The notes beneath the pieces were generated by a model, which saw only the letters and a list, made by a program, of their open reading frames with translations, was not told the DNA's origin and ran no database searches. This document shows, piece by piece, positions 1 through 8,744 of a stretch of 64,000 nt of DNA. This DNA comes from Deltaproteobacteria bacterium (GTDB taxonomy: Bacteria; Desulfobacterota; Binatia; UBA9968): NCBI GenBank assembly GCA_016874755.1, contig VGTH01000019.1, forward strand, positions 36,349-100,348, given 5' to 3'. Each line of letters begins with the position of its first letter. The first letter of the stretch is position 1. A program made the translations under genes and the position numbers.

Positions 1-452
1 TCGAACGTGCCGATATAGCGTCCGCCGTCTTTCTCGTGCCACTGCGGCGCGGGAAATTTGCCCACGTCGACGGCACTGCCAGTGACGATGTTCTGCAGCA
101 CCGGCGCGTTCTTGACCACCGTCGGTGGCAGCGGCTTCATCTCCGCCAGACGCCGCTTGATCTCAAACACGAGCGGAATGCCGCGCAGCTCCGGCGCCAC
201 TCCCAAGGCCACCGCTTGGCGCCGCGGCGAATACAACACGTTGCTCAGCACGCGCCGCCCTCTGGGATAATCGGGAATCTCGTCGAAGAGCAGCGCCGGC
301 GGCACCGCCTGCTCGGCAAACAGCTCGGTCAGCGCGCCGATTTCCAGATTCCAATGCGCGCGCAAAATTTCTTGCAGCTCGCCCAACGCGCGCACTTCGT
401 CGAGAAAGACGCGCAAATCATACGCCGCTTGAATGTTCGATGGTTCACTCAT
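1..452 (-). CDS. UbiD family decarboxylase, N-terminal part (cut by window edge)
   Basis: The minus strand is open from an ATG at 452 to the left edge, giving about 150 residues with no stop. The protein starts MSEPSNIQAAYDLRVFLDEV and carries features typical of UbiD-type (de)carboxylases: an early DLRxFLxEVxxLGEL segment, PALLFDEIPDYPRGRRVLSN near residue 55, and KFPAPQWHEKDGGRYIGT near the cut. UbiD enzymes use prenylated FMN to decarboxylate aromatic or alpha,beta-unsaturated acids; the substrate here cannot be told. The prenyl-FMN and metal site lies outside the window. The MFS remnant upstream on the same strand could once have been its transporter. Confidence 0.85.
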   Translation of the reverse strand, partial: MSEPSNIQAAYDLRVFLDEVRALGELQEILRAHWNLEIGALTELFAEQAVPPALLFDEIPDYPRGRRVLSNVLYSPRRQAVALGVAPELRGIPLVFEIKRRLAEMKPLPPTVVKNAPVLQNIVTGSAVDVGKFPAPQWHEKDGGRYIGTF

Positions 453-480
453 CGTCTTCCTACTAGGCGTTTTGATTCTC

Positions 481-530
481 TCATAACCTTTGCGCCCTTT
501 GCGCCTTTGCGCGCGGCAATCTGAAAAACC
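481..530. repeat. Copy of the dispersed GCAAAGG/TTTGCGCC intergenic repeat
   Basis: A short stretch of TTTGCGCCCTTTGCGCC-type sequence, one of many degenerate copies in this window. The rest of the spacer 453-746 holds no gene I can support. A weak minus-strand MmgE/PrpD-like stretch was considered and rejected. Confidence 0.5.
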
Positions 531-746
531 CCTGCTCGCCTATGTGTATTCCTGCCCGGCCCGTTTGACAACCGCGCTCTAAGCTCGCTAATGTTTCAAC
601 CGTTCTTAGAAGCGCTCCTATGGCGACGAATATTCCTCTGAGCTTTCTGCTCGCCGACCGGCGCGGAATAGCCTTAAAGTCGACGGCGAGAATATTGCCC
701 GCAATCTGACTGACCAACGATTGCTTCGCGGTATCGACCGAATCAC

Positions 747-1823
747 TCATCGCCATCGCCCTCGTAGAAAGATTGGCGCTACTTTTTTCGTCGGCGGCCG
801 GAGAAACAGGCTCAGCACCGACGAGAACAGTAGTAGCCCGATAAAAATCGTAAACGATAGTCGGTAGCTTCTGGTCGCGTCGAAGAGAAAACCGGAAAAC
901 GGCGGCCCGCCGGCGCTGAATATATAAGTTAGTAAAGAGCCCAGGCCGCGGATGGTGCCGAGCGACACCCGGCCGAAATAGTTGGCCCAGATCACCTCCG
1001 CCAACACTTGCGTGCCGCCCATGCCGATGCCGTAGAGAAAAAAACCACAGTAAAGCGCAGCCAAGCCGGGACCGAACAACGCCAACGAGATTCCCACCGC
1101 TTGAAACAAGAATTTTACCATCATCAGGCGGGCGATATTCAGGCGCTCGGCGCCGAGGCCCCAAACCAGTGGCGTGCTGAACTGCATCAGCGCGATGGTG
1201 CTCATGACCAAAGCCGCAACCGTCAACGGGTGGACCTGATCGCTAACGAAGGAAAACACGTGCAAGTTAAGCCCGCTGACGCCCACATGGGCAACGCCAA
1301 AGGTGACGACGATCAGCCAAAAAGCCGGCGTGCCCAGCGCCTCGCGCCGCGTCCATGCAACGTCGTCAGCCGGCGGGCGATGAGGCGATTTCCCGGGGCG
1401 CGGCGCAGCGCCAATCTTTTCATCGTCCGCACTCGATCGGCCGTCGGGCTGCAAACCCATGTCTTCCGGCCGCCGGCGCATGAAAGAGTACGCCGGACCG
1501 ACAACCATCAAAAGCGTCAACACGCCGAACACCACCCAGGTGCCGCGCCAACCGGTGTATGCAATTAGCGATGCAGCGAACAGCGGCATGCATACTTTGG
1601 CAAAGCCATGGCCCATGCCCGCCCGCGCCAGCGCGCGCCCGCGCATGCGCACGAACCAGCGCGAGATCGTCACGTTGACCACCATGTTGCCCATCAGCGC
1701 GTCACCGGGACTGACGAGCAGCCAGCGAATGATCAGAAACTGCCAGAAGTCGCGCGCCTGGCCGAGCAGCATCAAACCCGAGCCGAGGACAACGCCGCCG
1801 GCCGTCATCAGCCACTTGCAGCC
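747..1823 (-). pseudogene. MFS transporter, 5'-truncated
   Basis: The reading frame encodes about 360 residues of a major facilitator superfamily carrier, with a conserved RWFVRMRGRALARAGMGHGF loop after TM4 and membrane segments to the end. Homology begins only at GCKWLMTAGG, the loop before TM3 in family members, so TM1 and most of TM2 are absent. The in-frame ATG further out (1913) is antisense to an iorA remnant and gives no MFS sequence. The gene therefore lost its start at a junction near 1821-1832. In intact form it would resemble the monocarboxylate/oxalate-type MFS proteins. It is probably non-functional. Confidence 0.75.
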
Positions 1824-1829
1824 GACCAC

Positions 1830-1965
1830 AAAAGCGCTGCTCGATAGAAATCCGAAGCCCACCGATGCGCAAATCAAAGAGGCGCTTAACGGCAACCTGT
1901 GCCGCTGCGGCACGCACTTGAGAATCGTGCGCGCGGTGAAGCGAGCGTCGGGCCAGTTGGCTTAA
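1830..1965 (+). pseudogene. (2Fe-2S)-binding subunit of a molybdenum hydroxylase (IorA type), C-terminal remnant
   Basis: The frame beginning KALLDRNPKPTDAQIKEAL and containing NLCRCGTHLRIVRAV is the C-terminal end of IorA/CoxS-type [2Fe-2S] subunits, including the CRC cysteines of the second cluster. It ends in TAA at 1965. Everything upstream of about 1830 in this frame is antisense MFS sequence, so two thirds or more of the gene is missing. The large subunit follows at 2256. The electron-transfer subunit needed by that enzyme is thus broken here, and an intact copy would have to be elsewhere. Confidence 0.75.
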
Positions 1966-2021
1966 TCCGGGACTCACCACGAAGGACCTAGGGCGGCAGC
2001 CGCAACCGAATCCGACGAAAG

Positions 2022-2210
2022 ATTTAACCACAAAGAGCACAAGGGAGCACAAAGGCGCTGCGCGCCCCGATTGGGAACCGGAGAATTTAACCGCAAAGAA
2101 CGCAAAATTTCGGAGAGGAATATACACCACGAAGACCACGAAGGCAGGAGAGATGACAATCAAAAAACCTCTCCGAACTTCGTGTCCTTCGTGCGCTTCG
2201 TGGTGAGATT
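2022..2210. repeat. Composite intergenic repeat (CACAAAG / CGCAAAG / CACGAAG units)
   Basis: The spacer between the iorA remnant and iorB is filled with degenerate 6-10 base units (accacaaagagcacaag, ccgcaaagaacgcaaa, accacgaagaccacgaag) and an inverted partner (cttcgtgtccttcgtgcgcttcgtggt) that can fold back. Bases 2022-2115 match the reverse complement of 20820-20910 almost throughout. Confidence 0.8.
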
Positions 2211-2255
2211 TGAATTTTGTCCGAAACTAAGTTTGTGCAAGCAGGAGATCGAAAC

Positions 2256-4529
2256 ATGAAATCAATGCAATTCACCCGCAGACAATTTCTTAAATCCACC
2301 GGCGCGCTGGTCGTCAGCTTCAACTTGCTGCCGCCCGCCGGCAAAGTATTTGCCCAGTTCGCCAAGCTGCCCTCCGGCGACATCGATCCGACTTCGCTCG
2401 ACTCGTGGCTCGTCATCACGCCGGACGGTTACGTGACCTTTTACACCAGCAAGGTCGAGATCGGCACCGGCACGATCACCGCGCTGGCGCAGTTTGTCGC
2501 CGAGGAATTGGACGTGGCGTTTAACAAGATCAAAATGGACTCCGGCGACACCGAAAAAACCATCGAGCAGGGCTCCACCGTCGGCAGCCGCTCCATCGAG
2601 CGCGCCGGCCCGCAGATTCGCCAGGCCGCCGCGGCTGCGCGCCACGAATTGTTCAAGCTCGCCAGCGCCCAGCTCGGCGCGCCGGTGGAGAAGCTTACCG
2701 TCGCCGACGGCGTCGTCAGCGTGGTCGGCGAGCCTTCCAAGCGCGTTACTTATGGCCAACTGATCGGCGGGAAAAAATTCAACACCAAGCTCTCGGTCAA
2801 AGGCACGGGCTGGGACATGGTGGTCGCGCCGGAAGTCAAAGCGAAAAACCCCAAAGACTACAAAGTCGTCGGCCAGTCGATTCAACGCGTTGAGCTGCCG
2901 CGCAAGGTGACCGGCGAGCATGACTACATTCACGACGTGCGCCTGCCTGGCATGCTGCACGGCCGCGTCGTGCGGCCGCCGGCGATCAACACCGACCCGG
3001 AGTCCATCGACCAGGACTCGATCAAAGGCATTCCCGGGGTCGTGATGATTGCCCGCGAAGGAAAATTCGTCGGCGTGGTCGCCAAGACCGAGTGGGCGGC
3101 GATCAAAGCGGCGCGCGCCTTGAAAGTCACCTGGGCCAAACCGACCAGCAAAGTGCCGGGCACGGCGGATGAAGTTTACACCTACTTGAAAAACACCAAG
3201 CCAGTGCGCTCGCTCAAGCCGGTGGACAAAGGCAGCGCGACCAAAGCCTTGGCGGAAGCCAGGAAAGTTTACCAGTCGAGCTACCGCTTCCCGTTTCAGA
3301 TGCACGGCATGATTCGCCCATCCTGCTCCATCGCTGATGTCAAAGGCAACAAGGCGACTATCTGGTCCGGACCGCAAGGGCCGTTCCGCACGCGCAGCAC
3401 GGTGGCAGCGATCCTCGGCTTGAAAGACCAGGACGTGCGCATCATCTACCACGAAGCGTCGGGCTCCTATGGCCGCATGAGCACCGACGACGGCGCCGAA
3501 GACGCCGCGATCCTCTCGCGCGCCGTCGGCGCGCCGGTGCGCGTCCAATGGTCGCGCCAAGACGAACACGGCTGGGAGCCCAAGGGTCCGGCACAAGTTG
3601 ACGAAATCAAAGCCGCGGTCGACAGCGACGGCAAAATCACCGCGTGGGAGTTCGCCGACTACGGCCAGCCGTGGACCGCGTCGGGCTCGACGCCGCTGTT
3701 GGCGTCACTGCAAGTCGGACTTCGCCCGACCAACCCCGGCGGCTCCAACGGCACGCAAAGCAGCGGCGAGTTCTACACCATCGCCAATCACCTGATCAAC
3801 ATTCATCACATCAACTGGCATTTCCCGGAGCCGATCCCGCTGCGCACCAGCAACCTGCGCGCGCCGGGCGACGTCGCGCGCTGCTTCGCCAGCGAAGGAT
3901 TCATCGACGAGATCGCCGCCGATTTGAAGGTCGACCCGGTGGAGTTTCGTTTGAAAAATCTCACTGGCAACAAGCGCGCCATAGAATGTCTCCAAGCCGC
4001 CGCCGACAAAGCCGGCTGGCAGAAACGGCCATCACCCGCACCCGCCCAAAGCGGCAATATCGCCAAGGGCCGCGGCGTGGCGCTGACCAATCGCGCCCAA
4101 ACCTACGTTGCCATCGTCGCCGAAGTGGAAGTCAACAAGACCACCGGACAAGTGGCGGTGAAAAAACTCGTGTGCAGCCACGACTGCGGCCTGATCGTCA
4201 ACCCCGACGGCGTGAAGAACCAAGTCGAAGGCAACGTCATCCAAGGCGTCAGCCGCGCGATGTACGAAGAAGTGCTGTTCGACAAAGACAGCAGCGTCAC
4301 CAGCCTCGACTGGGCGACTTATCCAATCCTGCGCTTCACCGAGCTACCCGAGTTTGAGCTAGTGCTAATCAACCGCCCAGAAATGAACCCCCTCGGTGCC
4401 GGCGAAGGCGCGACGATCCCCCCCGCCGCGGCGATCGCCAACGCCATCTACGACGCTGTCGGCGCCAGATTGAAAGAAGGGCCGTTTACACCGAAGCGCG
4501 TGCTGGCGGCGATGCAGAAGAAGGCGTGA
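2256..4529 (+). CDS. Xanthine dehydrogenase family molybdopterin-binding subunit (IorB-like)
   Basis: A 757-residue large subunit of the molybdenum hydroxylase family, as in isoquinoline 1-oxidoreductase and aldehyde dehydrogenases of this type. The ATG at 2256 follows GCAGGAG and gives a twin-arginine signal (TRRQFLK), so export as a folded holoenzyme is likely. Moco-binding motifs are visible: GPFRTRSTVAAILG and a variant SGSYGRMSTDD loop (usually GGxFG), RTSNLRAPGDVARC, and the catalytic Glu in PLGAGEGATIPPAAAIANAI near the end. Its [2Fe-2S] partner directly upstream is only a C-terminal remnant, so the enzyme may lack its electron acceptor subunit. Substrate unknown; hydroxylation of an N-heterocycle or aldehyde is the family norm. 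Confidence 0.9.
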   Translation: MKSMQFTRRQFLKSTGALVVSFNLLPPAGKVFAQFAKLPSGDIDPTSLDSWLVITPDGYVTFYTSKVEIGTGTITALAQFVAEELDVAFNKIKMDSGDTEKTIEQGSTVGSRSIERAGPQIRQAAAAARHELFKLASAQLGAPVEKLTVADGVVSVVGEPSKRVTYGQLIGGKKFNTKLSVKGTGWDMVVAPEVKAKNPKDYKVVGQSIQRVELPRKVTGEHDYIHDVRLPGMLHGRVVRPPAINTDPESIDQDSIKGIPGVVMIAREGKFVGVVAKTEWAAIKAARALKVTWAKPTSKVPGTADEVYTYLKNTKPVRSLKPVDKGSATKALAEARKVYQSSYRFPFQMHGMIRPSCSIADVKGNKATIWSGPQGPFRTRSTVAAILGLKDQDVRIIYHEASGSYGRMSTDDGAEDAAILSRAVGAPVRVQWSRQDEHGWEPKGPAQVDEIKAAVDSDGKITAWEFADYGQPWTASGSTPLLASLQVGLRPTNPGGSNGTQSSGEFYTIANHLINIHHINWHFPEPIPLRTSNLRAPGDVARCFASEGFIDEIAADLKVDPVEFRLKNLTGNKRAIECLQAAADKAGWQKRPSPAPAQSGNIAKGRGVALTNRAQTYVAIVAEVEVNKTTGQVAVKKLVCSHDCGLIVNPDGVKNQVEGNVIQGVSRAMYEEVLFDKDSSVTSLDWATYPILRFTELPEFELVLINRPEMNPLGAGEGATIPPAAAIANAIYDAVGARLKEGPFTPKRVLAAMQKKA

Positions 4530-4638
4530 GGGCGTGGCTAATCGTCGACCATTCGGCCTTGCCCTATTGTCAGGTATATTGGTGCTATACTGACCAGTGA
4601 TATTGGATATACGAGCGAGGCACGAGCGCGGCAGAGAA

Positions 4639-4668
4639 TTGACAACCTGTTGATTGCAGGCGTAAATT
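4639..4668 (+). promoter_or_regulatory. Possible sigma70-type promoter upstream of the VOC gene
   Basis: A perfect TTGACA at 4639-4644 is followed after 17-18 bases by GTAAAT/TAAATT. It lies about 100 bases upstream of the VOC gene at 4771 in a relatively AT-rich stretch. Sequence match only. Confidence 0.3.
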
Positions 4669-4770
4669 TCCAATCGATGATTGTTGGGTATCCAATTTAC
4701 CAGATCAGTTCACTCAATGGTTCGGCGACGGAGACGAAGCCTCGCCGCACTCGCATCGAGGAGCAATACG

Positions 4771-5241
4771 ATGTCCAGCACGATTCGCACTTGCCTCTGG
4801 TTCCGTGACGGACGGGGCCGGGAGGCCGCAGAATTCTACTGCTCTCTCATTCCGGGAAGCCGGGTCGAGCACGTCTTCACAATCGATAATGCCGAGATGG
4901 GCACGTCCTGGCTAATCGACTTCACCCTCGGCGGAGTGCCTTACCAGATACTCGATGCCGGACCGTATTTCACACTGACCGAGGCCGTGTCGATTTCGGT
5001 CGAAACCCCCGACCAGGGCGAGACCGATCGACTATGGGCCGCGCTCACTGCCAATGGTGGCCAGGAAAGCCGCTGCGGCTGGCTGAAGGACCGCTTTGGC
5101 GTGTCCTGGCAAGTGTTCCCGAAACGGCTGACCGAATTGACACTGAACGCAGACAAGAAAGTCGCTGCCAAAGCAATGGCCGCGATGATGAAACAGACGA
5201 AAATCGACATCGCCCCGATTGAAGCGGCGGTTCTCGCTTGA
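4771..5241 (+). CDS. VOC family protein (PhnB / 3-demethylubiquinone-9 3-methyltransferase-like)
   Basis: The 156-residue protein (MSSTIRTCLWFRDGRGREAA) has the PhnB-like VOC fold signature: CLWFRDGRGREAAEFYCSLIPGS, MGTSWLIDFTLGGVPYQILDAGP, and the C-terminal CGWLKDRFGVSWQVFPKRL. The ATG at 4771 is chosen because it follows GAGGAG by 8 bases and starts the conserved domain; an in-frame ATG at 4681 would add a basic extension with no homology. Such proteins are often annotated as methyltransferases, but the enzymatic role is usually unproven. An attC-like hairpin begins 12 bases after the stop, so this may be a mobile gene cassette. Confidence 0.85.
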   Translation: MSSTIRTCLWFRDGRGREAAEFYCSLIPGSRVEHVFTIDNAEMGTSWLIDFTLGGVPYQILDAGPYFTLTEAVSISVETPDQGETDRLWAALTANGGQESRCGWLKDRFGVSWQVFPKRLTELTLNADKKVAAKAMAAMMKQTKIDIAPIEAAVLA

Positions 5242-5252
5242 GTTGCAGGCAC

Positions 5253-5349
5253 GCCGAACCAGGCGCTGCAGCAGACGGCGGGGGCATGTAGCGGTTCTGG
5301 GGTTCATAGCTCACTCGGCCCCCGCCGCTGCTGAGCTTGGTCGTTAACC
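5253..5349 (+). other. attC-like imperfect hairpin (putative integron recombination site)
   Basis: Left box GCCGAAC (5253-5259) and right box GTTAACC (5343-5349) bracket two arms that pair: CAG(A)CGGCGGGGGC at 5271-5285 with GCCCCCGCCGCTG at 5319-5331, with one unpaired A on the left arm, plus flanking GCTGCAG/CTGAGC. The 97-base span, AAC...GTT ends, imperfect stem and extrahelical base match integron attC sites. Both terminal boxes deviate from the RYYYAAC/GTTRRRY consensus by one base. No integrase or second certain attC is in the window. It could instead be a rho-independent-like hairpin. Confidence 0.45.
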
Positions 5350-5361
5350 AGACGAGATTCT

Positions 5362-5592
5362 ATGTCAGCATTTCCTGGTTTCGAGAAACTGTATTTCTTG
5401 ACCGACCCGCTATCTAAGCGACCGTTACGGGGTGAATTTCAGACAAAAGTCGACTGTTTGGCGCTTACACGAGGTGATAGTAGTACGTCAGATACCGTTT
5501 GCGTCTCGTGGTATATGGGTGGCGCAACACCCTCCGACCTAGTGTGGGCGGGGGACGAACGGGGCAACGTGTCAGGCTTTGATTATCGGTAA
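5362..5592 (+). CDS. Hypothetical small protein, possible cassette ORF
   Basis: A 76-residue ORF starting 12 bases after the attC-like right box. I recognise no domain; it is rich in Asp, Ser and aromatic residues with two cysteines. There is only a weak GACGAG upstream, as is common for cassette ORFs close to the recombination point. The surrounding sequence to 5868 has lower GC than neighbouring genes, which fits acquired DNA. It may not be expressed. Confidence 0.35.
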   Translation: MSAFPGFEKLYFLTDPLSKRPLRGEFQTKVDCLALTRGDSSTSDTVCVSWYMGGATPSDLVWAGDERGNVSGFDYR

Positions 5593-5868
5593 TTGCTTTC
5601 GACTCATCTAAACTTCTAATATAAACAATCCATGCGCACCTGAGTTGTCACGCTTCCCCGAGCTGGGATGTGGCAGCCGACACTTGATCGATTGCAGCTA
5701 GGATTGACGGACTGACCCAATTGATCGACGCCGCATTACAGAGAGTATTTCGATCTAACCAACGTCGCAAGATCGCCTGTCGTTCGGTTTTCAAGACAAT
5801 TTTCGTCTTGACGGTGAAACGTCATCGGACATATGTTCGGGGTAGTTGTCTCATAGCGGAGGTCTCCC
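5593..5868. other. Spacer with no recognised gene, relatively AT-rich
   Basis: No supported ORF or recognisable repeat. Base composition is clearly more AT-rich than the flanking genes (for example around 5600-5630). It ends in the GCGGAGGT ribosome binding site of the next gene. Confidence 0.4.
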
Positions 5869-6912
5869 ATGTACATCGACTGCGATTCCCACTATTTCCC
5901 CGTGTCGTTTTTGGAAGGCATCAGCGATAAGTATCCGCACTCGCCGCGCGTCGTGCGCAAGGGCGACGACGTGCGCTCGGTGTTGCCCGACGGTACGTTG
6001 ATCAAGAACCAGGCGCCCAAAGGGCGCTGGCATCTCGACACGCGGGTGCAGCATGTCGATTGGGAGGGCTTCGACGTCCACGTGTTGATCCCGGAAAACC
6101 GCGAGCTGCTTTACACTTGGGATCGCGACTTGGGCTGCGAGCTGGCGCGGCGCTACAACGACGCGGTGGCGCAGGATCTGAAAGAATGCGCCCATCCCGA
6201 GCGCTATCTCGGCGTCGGCTGGGTCTTTCTCCCCGACGTCGAGGAGTCTTGCAAAGAACTCGAACGGATGGTGAAAACCCTCGGCTTGAAAGCGGTCAAG
6301 TTCATGGGCGGCTTCGCCGACGCCAACCTCGGCGCGGAAAGACTTTGGCCATTCTATCAGAAGTGCTGCGATCTCAATGTGCCGATCCTGGTGCACGACA
6401 CCGCTTCGGATCGCGACGGTCATCCCAATCCCGCGTTGGTCGGCATCGAACAATTGTACCTCGAAGTCGACAACAACGCTTTGCCCTTTTTGCTCGGCTT
6501 TCCGTTTCGCTACATCGTCGACATGGGAAGTCTGATCTTGCGCGGCGCTTTGAAAGAATTCCCCAAGCTGCGGGTTTGCTTTGTCGAAGGCTCCGCGGCG
6601 TTCGTGCCGTGGTTGATGGATCGTTTGGATATGGACCCGACGGCGAAAAAGAAGTTGGGCAAACGGCCGCGGGAGTTTTTCGATCAAATCTGGGTCTCGG
6701 CCTTCGCCGCCGAGGAGTTGAGCTACACTTGCGACGTTTGGCACAACCACAACCTCACCGTCGGCAGCGATTACCCCCACGGCGATCCGTCGGCGACATG
6801 GAATTCCGAACACGGCACTGTGCAGATGATCAAAGCGATGACGCGCCTGTCGGACGCGGACAAAGAAAAGATCTTGGGCGGCAATGCGATGCGGCTGTTC
6901 GGGATGGCTTAG
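5869..6912 (+). CDS. Amidohydrolase family protein (Amidohydrolase_2)
   Basis: A 347-residue TIM-barrel metal-dependent hydrolase/decarboxylase-like protein related to ACMSD and gamma-resorcylate decarboxylases. The N-terminal metal motif is DCDSHYF: the usual HxH is D-S-H here. Other landmarks are ILVHDTAS (barrel His), VCFVEGSAAFVPWLMDRLD, and the C-terminal VGSDYPHGD aspartate motif. The ATG is preceded by GCGGAGGT. It is one of six members of this family in the window and is followed by a solute-binding protein, a pairing repeated elsewhere. Hydrolysis or decarboxylation of a small organic acid is plausible; the substrate is unknown. Confidence 0.88.
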   Translation: MYIDCDSHYFPVSFLEGISDKYPHSPRVVRKGDDVRSVLPDGTLIKNQAPKGRWHLDTRVQHVDWEGFDVHVLIPENRELLYTWDRDLGCELARRYNDAVAQDLKECAHPERYLGVGWVFLPDVEESCKELERMVKTLGLKAVKFMGGFADANLGAERLWPFYQKCCDLNVPILVHDTASDRDGHPNPALVGIEQLYLEVDNNALPFLLGFPFRYIVDMGSLILRGALKEFPKLRVCFVEGSAAFVPWLMDRLDMDPTAKKKLGKRPREFFDQIWVSAFAAEELSYTCDVWHNHNLTVGSDYPHGDPSATWNSEHGTVQMIKAMTRLSDADKEKILGGNAMRLFGMA

Positions 6913-6924
6913 GCGAAATAAGAT

Positions 6925-7097
6925 TCGGAAGAATCTCCCGCAAAGGCGCAGAGGCGCAAAGTTTCGGAATAATGTCTCGCGCAGAGGCGCTGAGGGCGCA
7001 GAGTTCGGGAGAAGAATTAACCACGAAAAGCACGAAACACACGAAATGAGATTTAAAGTTTTCTTTTTTTCGTGATTTTCGTGTGTTTCGTGGTTAT
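6925..7097. repeat. Composite intergenic repeat with CACGAAA hairpin
   Basis: Contains CGCAAAGGCGCAGAGGCGCAAAG units and a long inverted repeat: AACCACGAAAAGCACGAAAC at 7019-7040 faces its complement at 7065-7095. It could act as a transcription terminator or a mobile repeat unit. Confidence 0.75.
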
Positions 7098-7135
7098 CCC
7101 CTTAGCTTTTTCACGCAGTGAGAAGGAGGTTTGCG

Positions 7136-8155
7136 GTGATCAGACTCCTTATCGTTGCCCTGGTTTCGCTATTCCAATCGGCCATCGCCTTCGATGCCCA
7201 TGGCGCTGCGGCGCCGACGAAACTGATTATCGCCCACGCCGCTAATAACCCGCGCGTTGCCCCGCTTTGGGTTACCGACGAGCAGGGCTTTTTCTCCAAG
7301 CACGGCATCAAGGCGGAAGTCATTTACATCCGCAACAGCGCGCTGTCGCTCAGTGCGCTTTATTCGAAAAGCATCGACATCAGCCAGGCTGGTGGCATCT
7401 CGGTGCTCGGCATTGGCGACAAGGGGCCCGAAGTCAAAATCATCGCCGCGTTTACCAGCAAGCTGACCCATGATTTGGTCGTCCGGCCCAGCATCAACTC
7501 GGCCAAAGATCTGCGCGGCAAACGGCTCGGCGTTCAAGTGATCGGCGGCAGCCTGTGGATCACCGCTATGCTGGCGCTGGAACAACTCAAGATCGATCCG
7601 GCGCGCGACGATATCAAAGTCCTCACCATCGGCGACCAGATCGTACTCGCCCAGGCGCTAGAAAGCGGCGTCATCGATGCCGCGCCGCTGGACACCGCAT
7701 TTAGCAAAAAGCTCAAGCAAAAGGGCTTTCCGGTGCTCGTCGAACTGAACAAAACCAATACCAGGACGGTTAGTTCCACCGTCGTCGTGCTCAATTCGTT
7801 TTTGCAATCGCAGCCGCAAGTTCTGGAAAATCTTTTGAAAGCCTTGATCGAAGGAACCGCCTTTACGCTTGCAACAGACAACAAACCACTGGTCGTCAAG
7901 ACGATTATGAAGCGGCTCAAGATCAGCGACCCGGCTGACGCCGAGGAAGGCTACGCCGGTCTTGCCCCGTCCACCGAATTAAAGCCCTACCCGTCGATGG
8001 AAGGCATGCGCAACATGCAGCGCTTCATGAAGACGCAAAACCCGCAGGTGGCCAACGTCAACCTGGACAGCCTGATCGACGCTAGGTTGGTGAAGAAGCT
8101 CGATGACAGTGGCTTTATCGATCAAACGTTGAAGAGCTATGGCCTCGGCAAGTAA
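7136..8155 (+). CDS. ABC transporter substrate-binding protein (NMT1/THI5-like)
   Basis: A 339-residue periplasmic binding protein of the NitT/TauT-SsuA-THI5 class. GTG 7136 is chosen because AAGGAGG (7123-7129) sits 6 bases upstream; an earlier in-frame GTG at 7118 would place that site inside the coding region. A signal peptide (IRLLIVALVSLFQSAIAF) precedes the mature domain. Family features include PLWVTDEQGFFSKHGI, KDLRGKRLGVQVIGGS and a C-terminal LVKKLDDSGFIDQTLKS tail. No permease or ATPase gene is nearby. Ligand unknown; the family binds aromatic, sulfonate or pyrimidine-like compounds. Confidence 0.88.
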   Translation: MIRLLIVALVSLFQSAIAFDAHGAAAPTKLIIAHAANNPRVAPLWVTDEQGFFSKHGIKAEVIYIRNSALSLSALYSKSIDISQAGGISVLGIGDKGPEVKIIAAFTSKLTHDLVVRPSINSAKDLRGKRLGVQVIGGSLWITAMLALEQLKIDPARDDIKVLTIGDQIVLAQALESGVIDAAPLDTAFSKKLKQKGFPVLVELNKTNTRTVSSTVVVLNSFLQSQPQVLENLLKALIEGTAFTLATDNKPLVVKTIMKRLKISDPADAEEGYAGLAPSTELKPYPSMEGMRNMQRFMKTQNPQVANVNLDSLIDARLVKKLDDSGFIDQTLKSYGLGK

Positions 8156-8159
8156 CATG

Positions 8160-8720
8160 CAGGGCGAACGCATACCGTTGTTCCTGTGAGCGATGCGCAC
8201 GCGCGTCATGCGCTCGCGCAGTCCGCCTTCCTTGACGAAGTCCTGTTCCAGACGTTGTAGTTGGCGGTCGAGAAGACAATTTGGTTTGATGGATCAGGCA
8301 AATGGCAATATTCGCGATGACCTCTGCCGGCCGAGTCTCTAGGAAATTGCGATACATCTCCTAGGTCTGCGGAGTCTCCTGTCCAAGTTTGCGTACGTAA
8401 CGCGCCTCTTTCGAGTCTTTGCTCCAAGTCTTCAGGTCGCGCGCGCGGAGGTAGTCTTTGTAATCGTCCAGCAACTCTTCCGAGCTCGCGCGGGCAACGT
8501 TGGTGAGCTTGATTTCGGTTTCCTTCGAGGTGAGAGCGGCTTTGCTGCCTTCCAGAATGTTCTTTTTACCCGAGCGCGCCGACTGTACCATCTGGTCGAT
8601 CGTACGGTCGCCCGCGCAAGGTATTTGTGCGCGAAGCGATAGGTGATGTCGTCAACGACTTCGGCTTTCTGAAACGACAGCAGCGTCTGGTAGTCGCCGC
8701 GCGGCTTGAGCAGGCGGTCT
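8160..8720 (-). pseudogene. Four helix bundle suffix domain protein, multiply disrupted
   Basis: On the minus strand, pieces of one protein lie in shifting frames: LLKPRGDYQTLLSFQKAEVV...HKYLAR, then DQMVQSARSGKKN...LKLTNVARASSEELLDDY, then ANIAICLIHQT, then DRQLQRLEQDFVKEGGLRER. This order matches the four helix bundle (suffix) family. Lesions: a one-base loss near 8610, an in-frame TAG at 8361-8363, and a one-base gain near 8280. The 3' end runs into the convergent binding-protein gene without a clear stop. The function of the family is unknown. Confidence 0.75.
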
Positions 8721-8744
8721 GGGGAGTGGGACTTATGGGAAGAA

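Noticed and set aside
530..746. Possible MmgE/PrpD N-terminal fragment on the minus strand
   Set aside because: Only a short similarity (VSQIAGNILAVDFKAIP) in one frame; too weak to call even as a pseudogene.
481..1164. 227-codon minus-strand frame over the MFS 3' end
   Set aside because: Overlaps the true MFS frame in another phase; its tail reads through repeat sequence.
2262..3596. 444-codon open frame on the minus strand inside iorB
   Set aside because: It is the antisense shadow of a GC-rich gene, has no domain and uses Arg/Ala/Val in the pattern of complementary codons.
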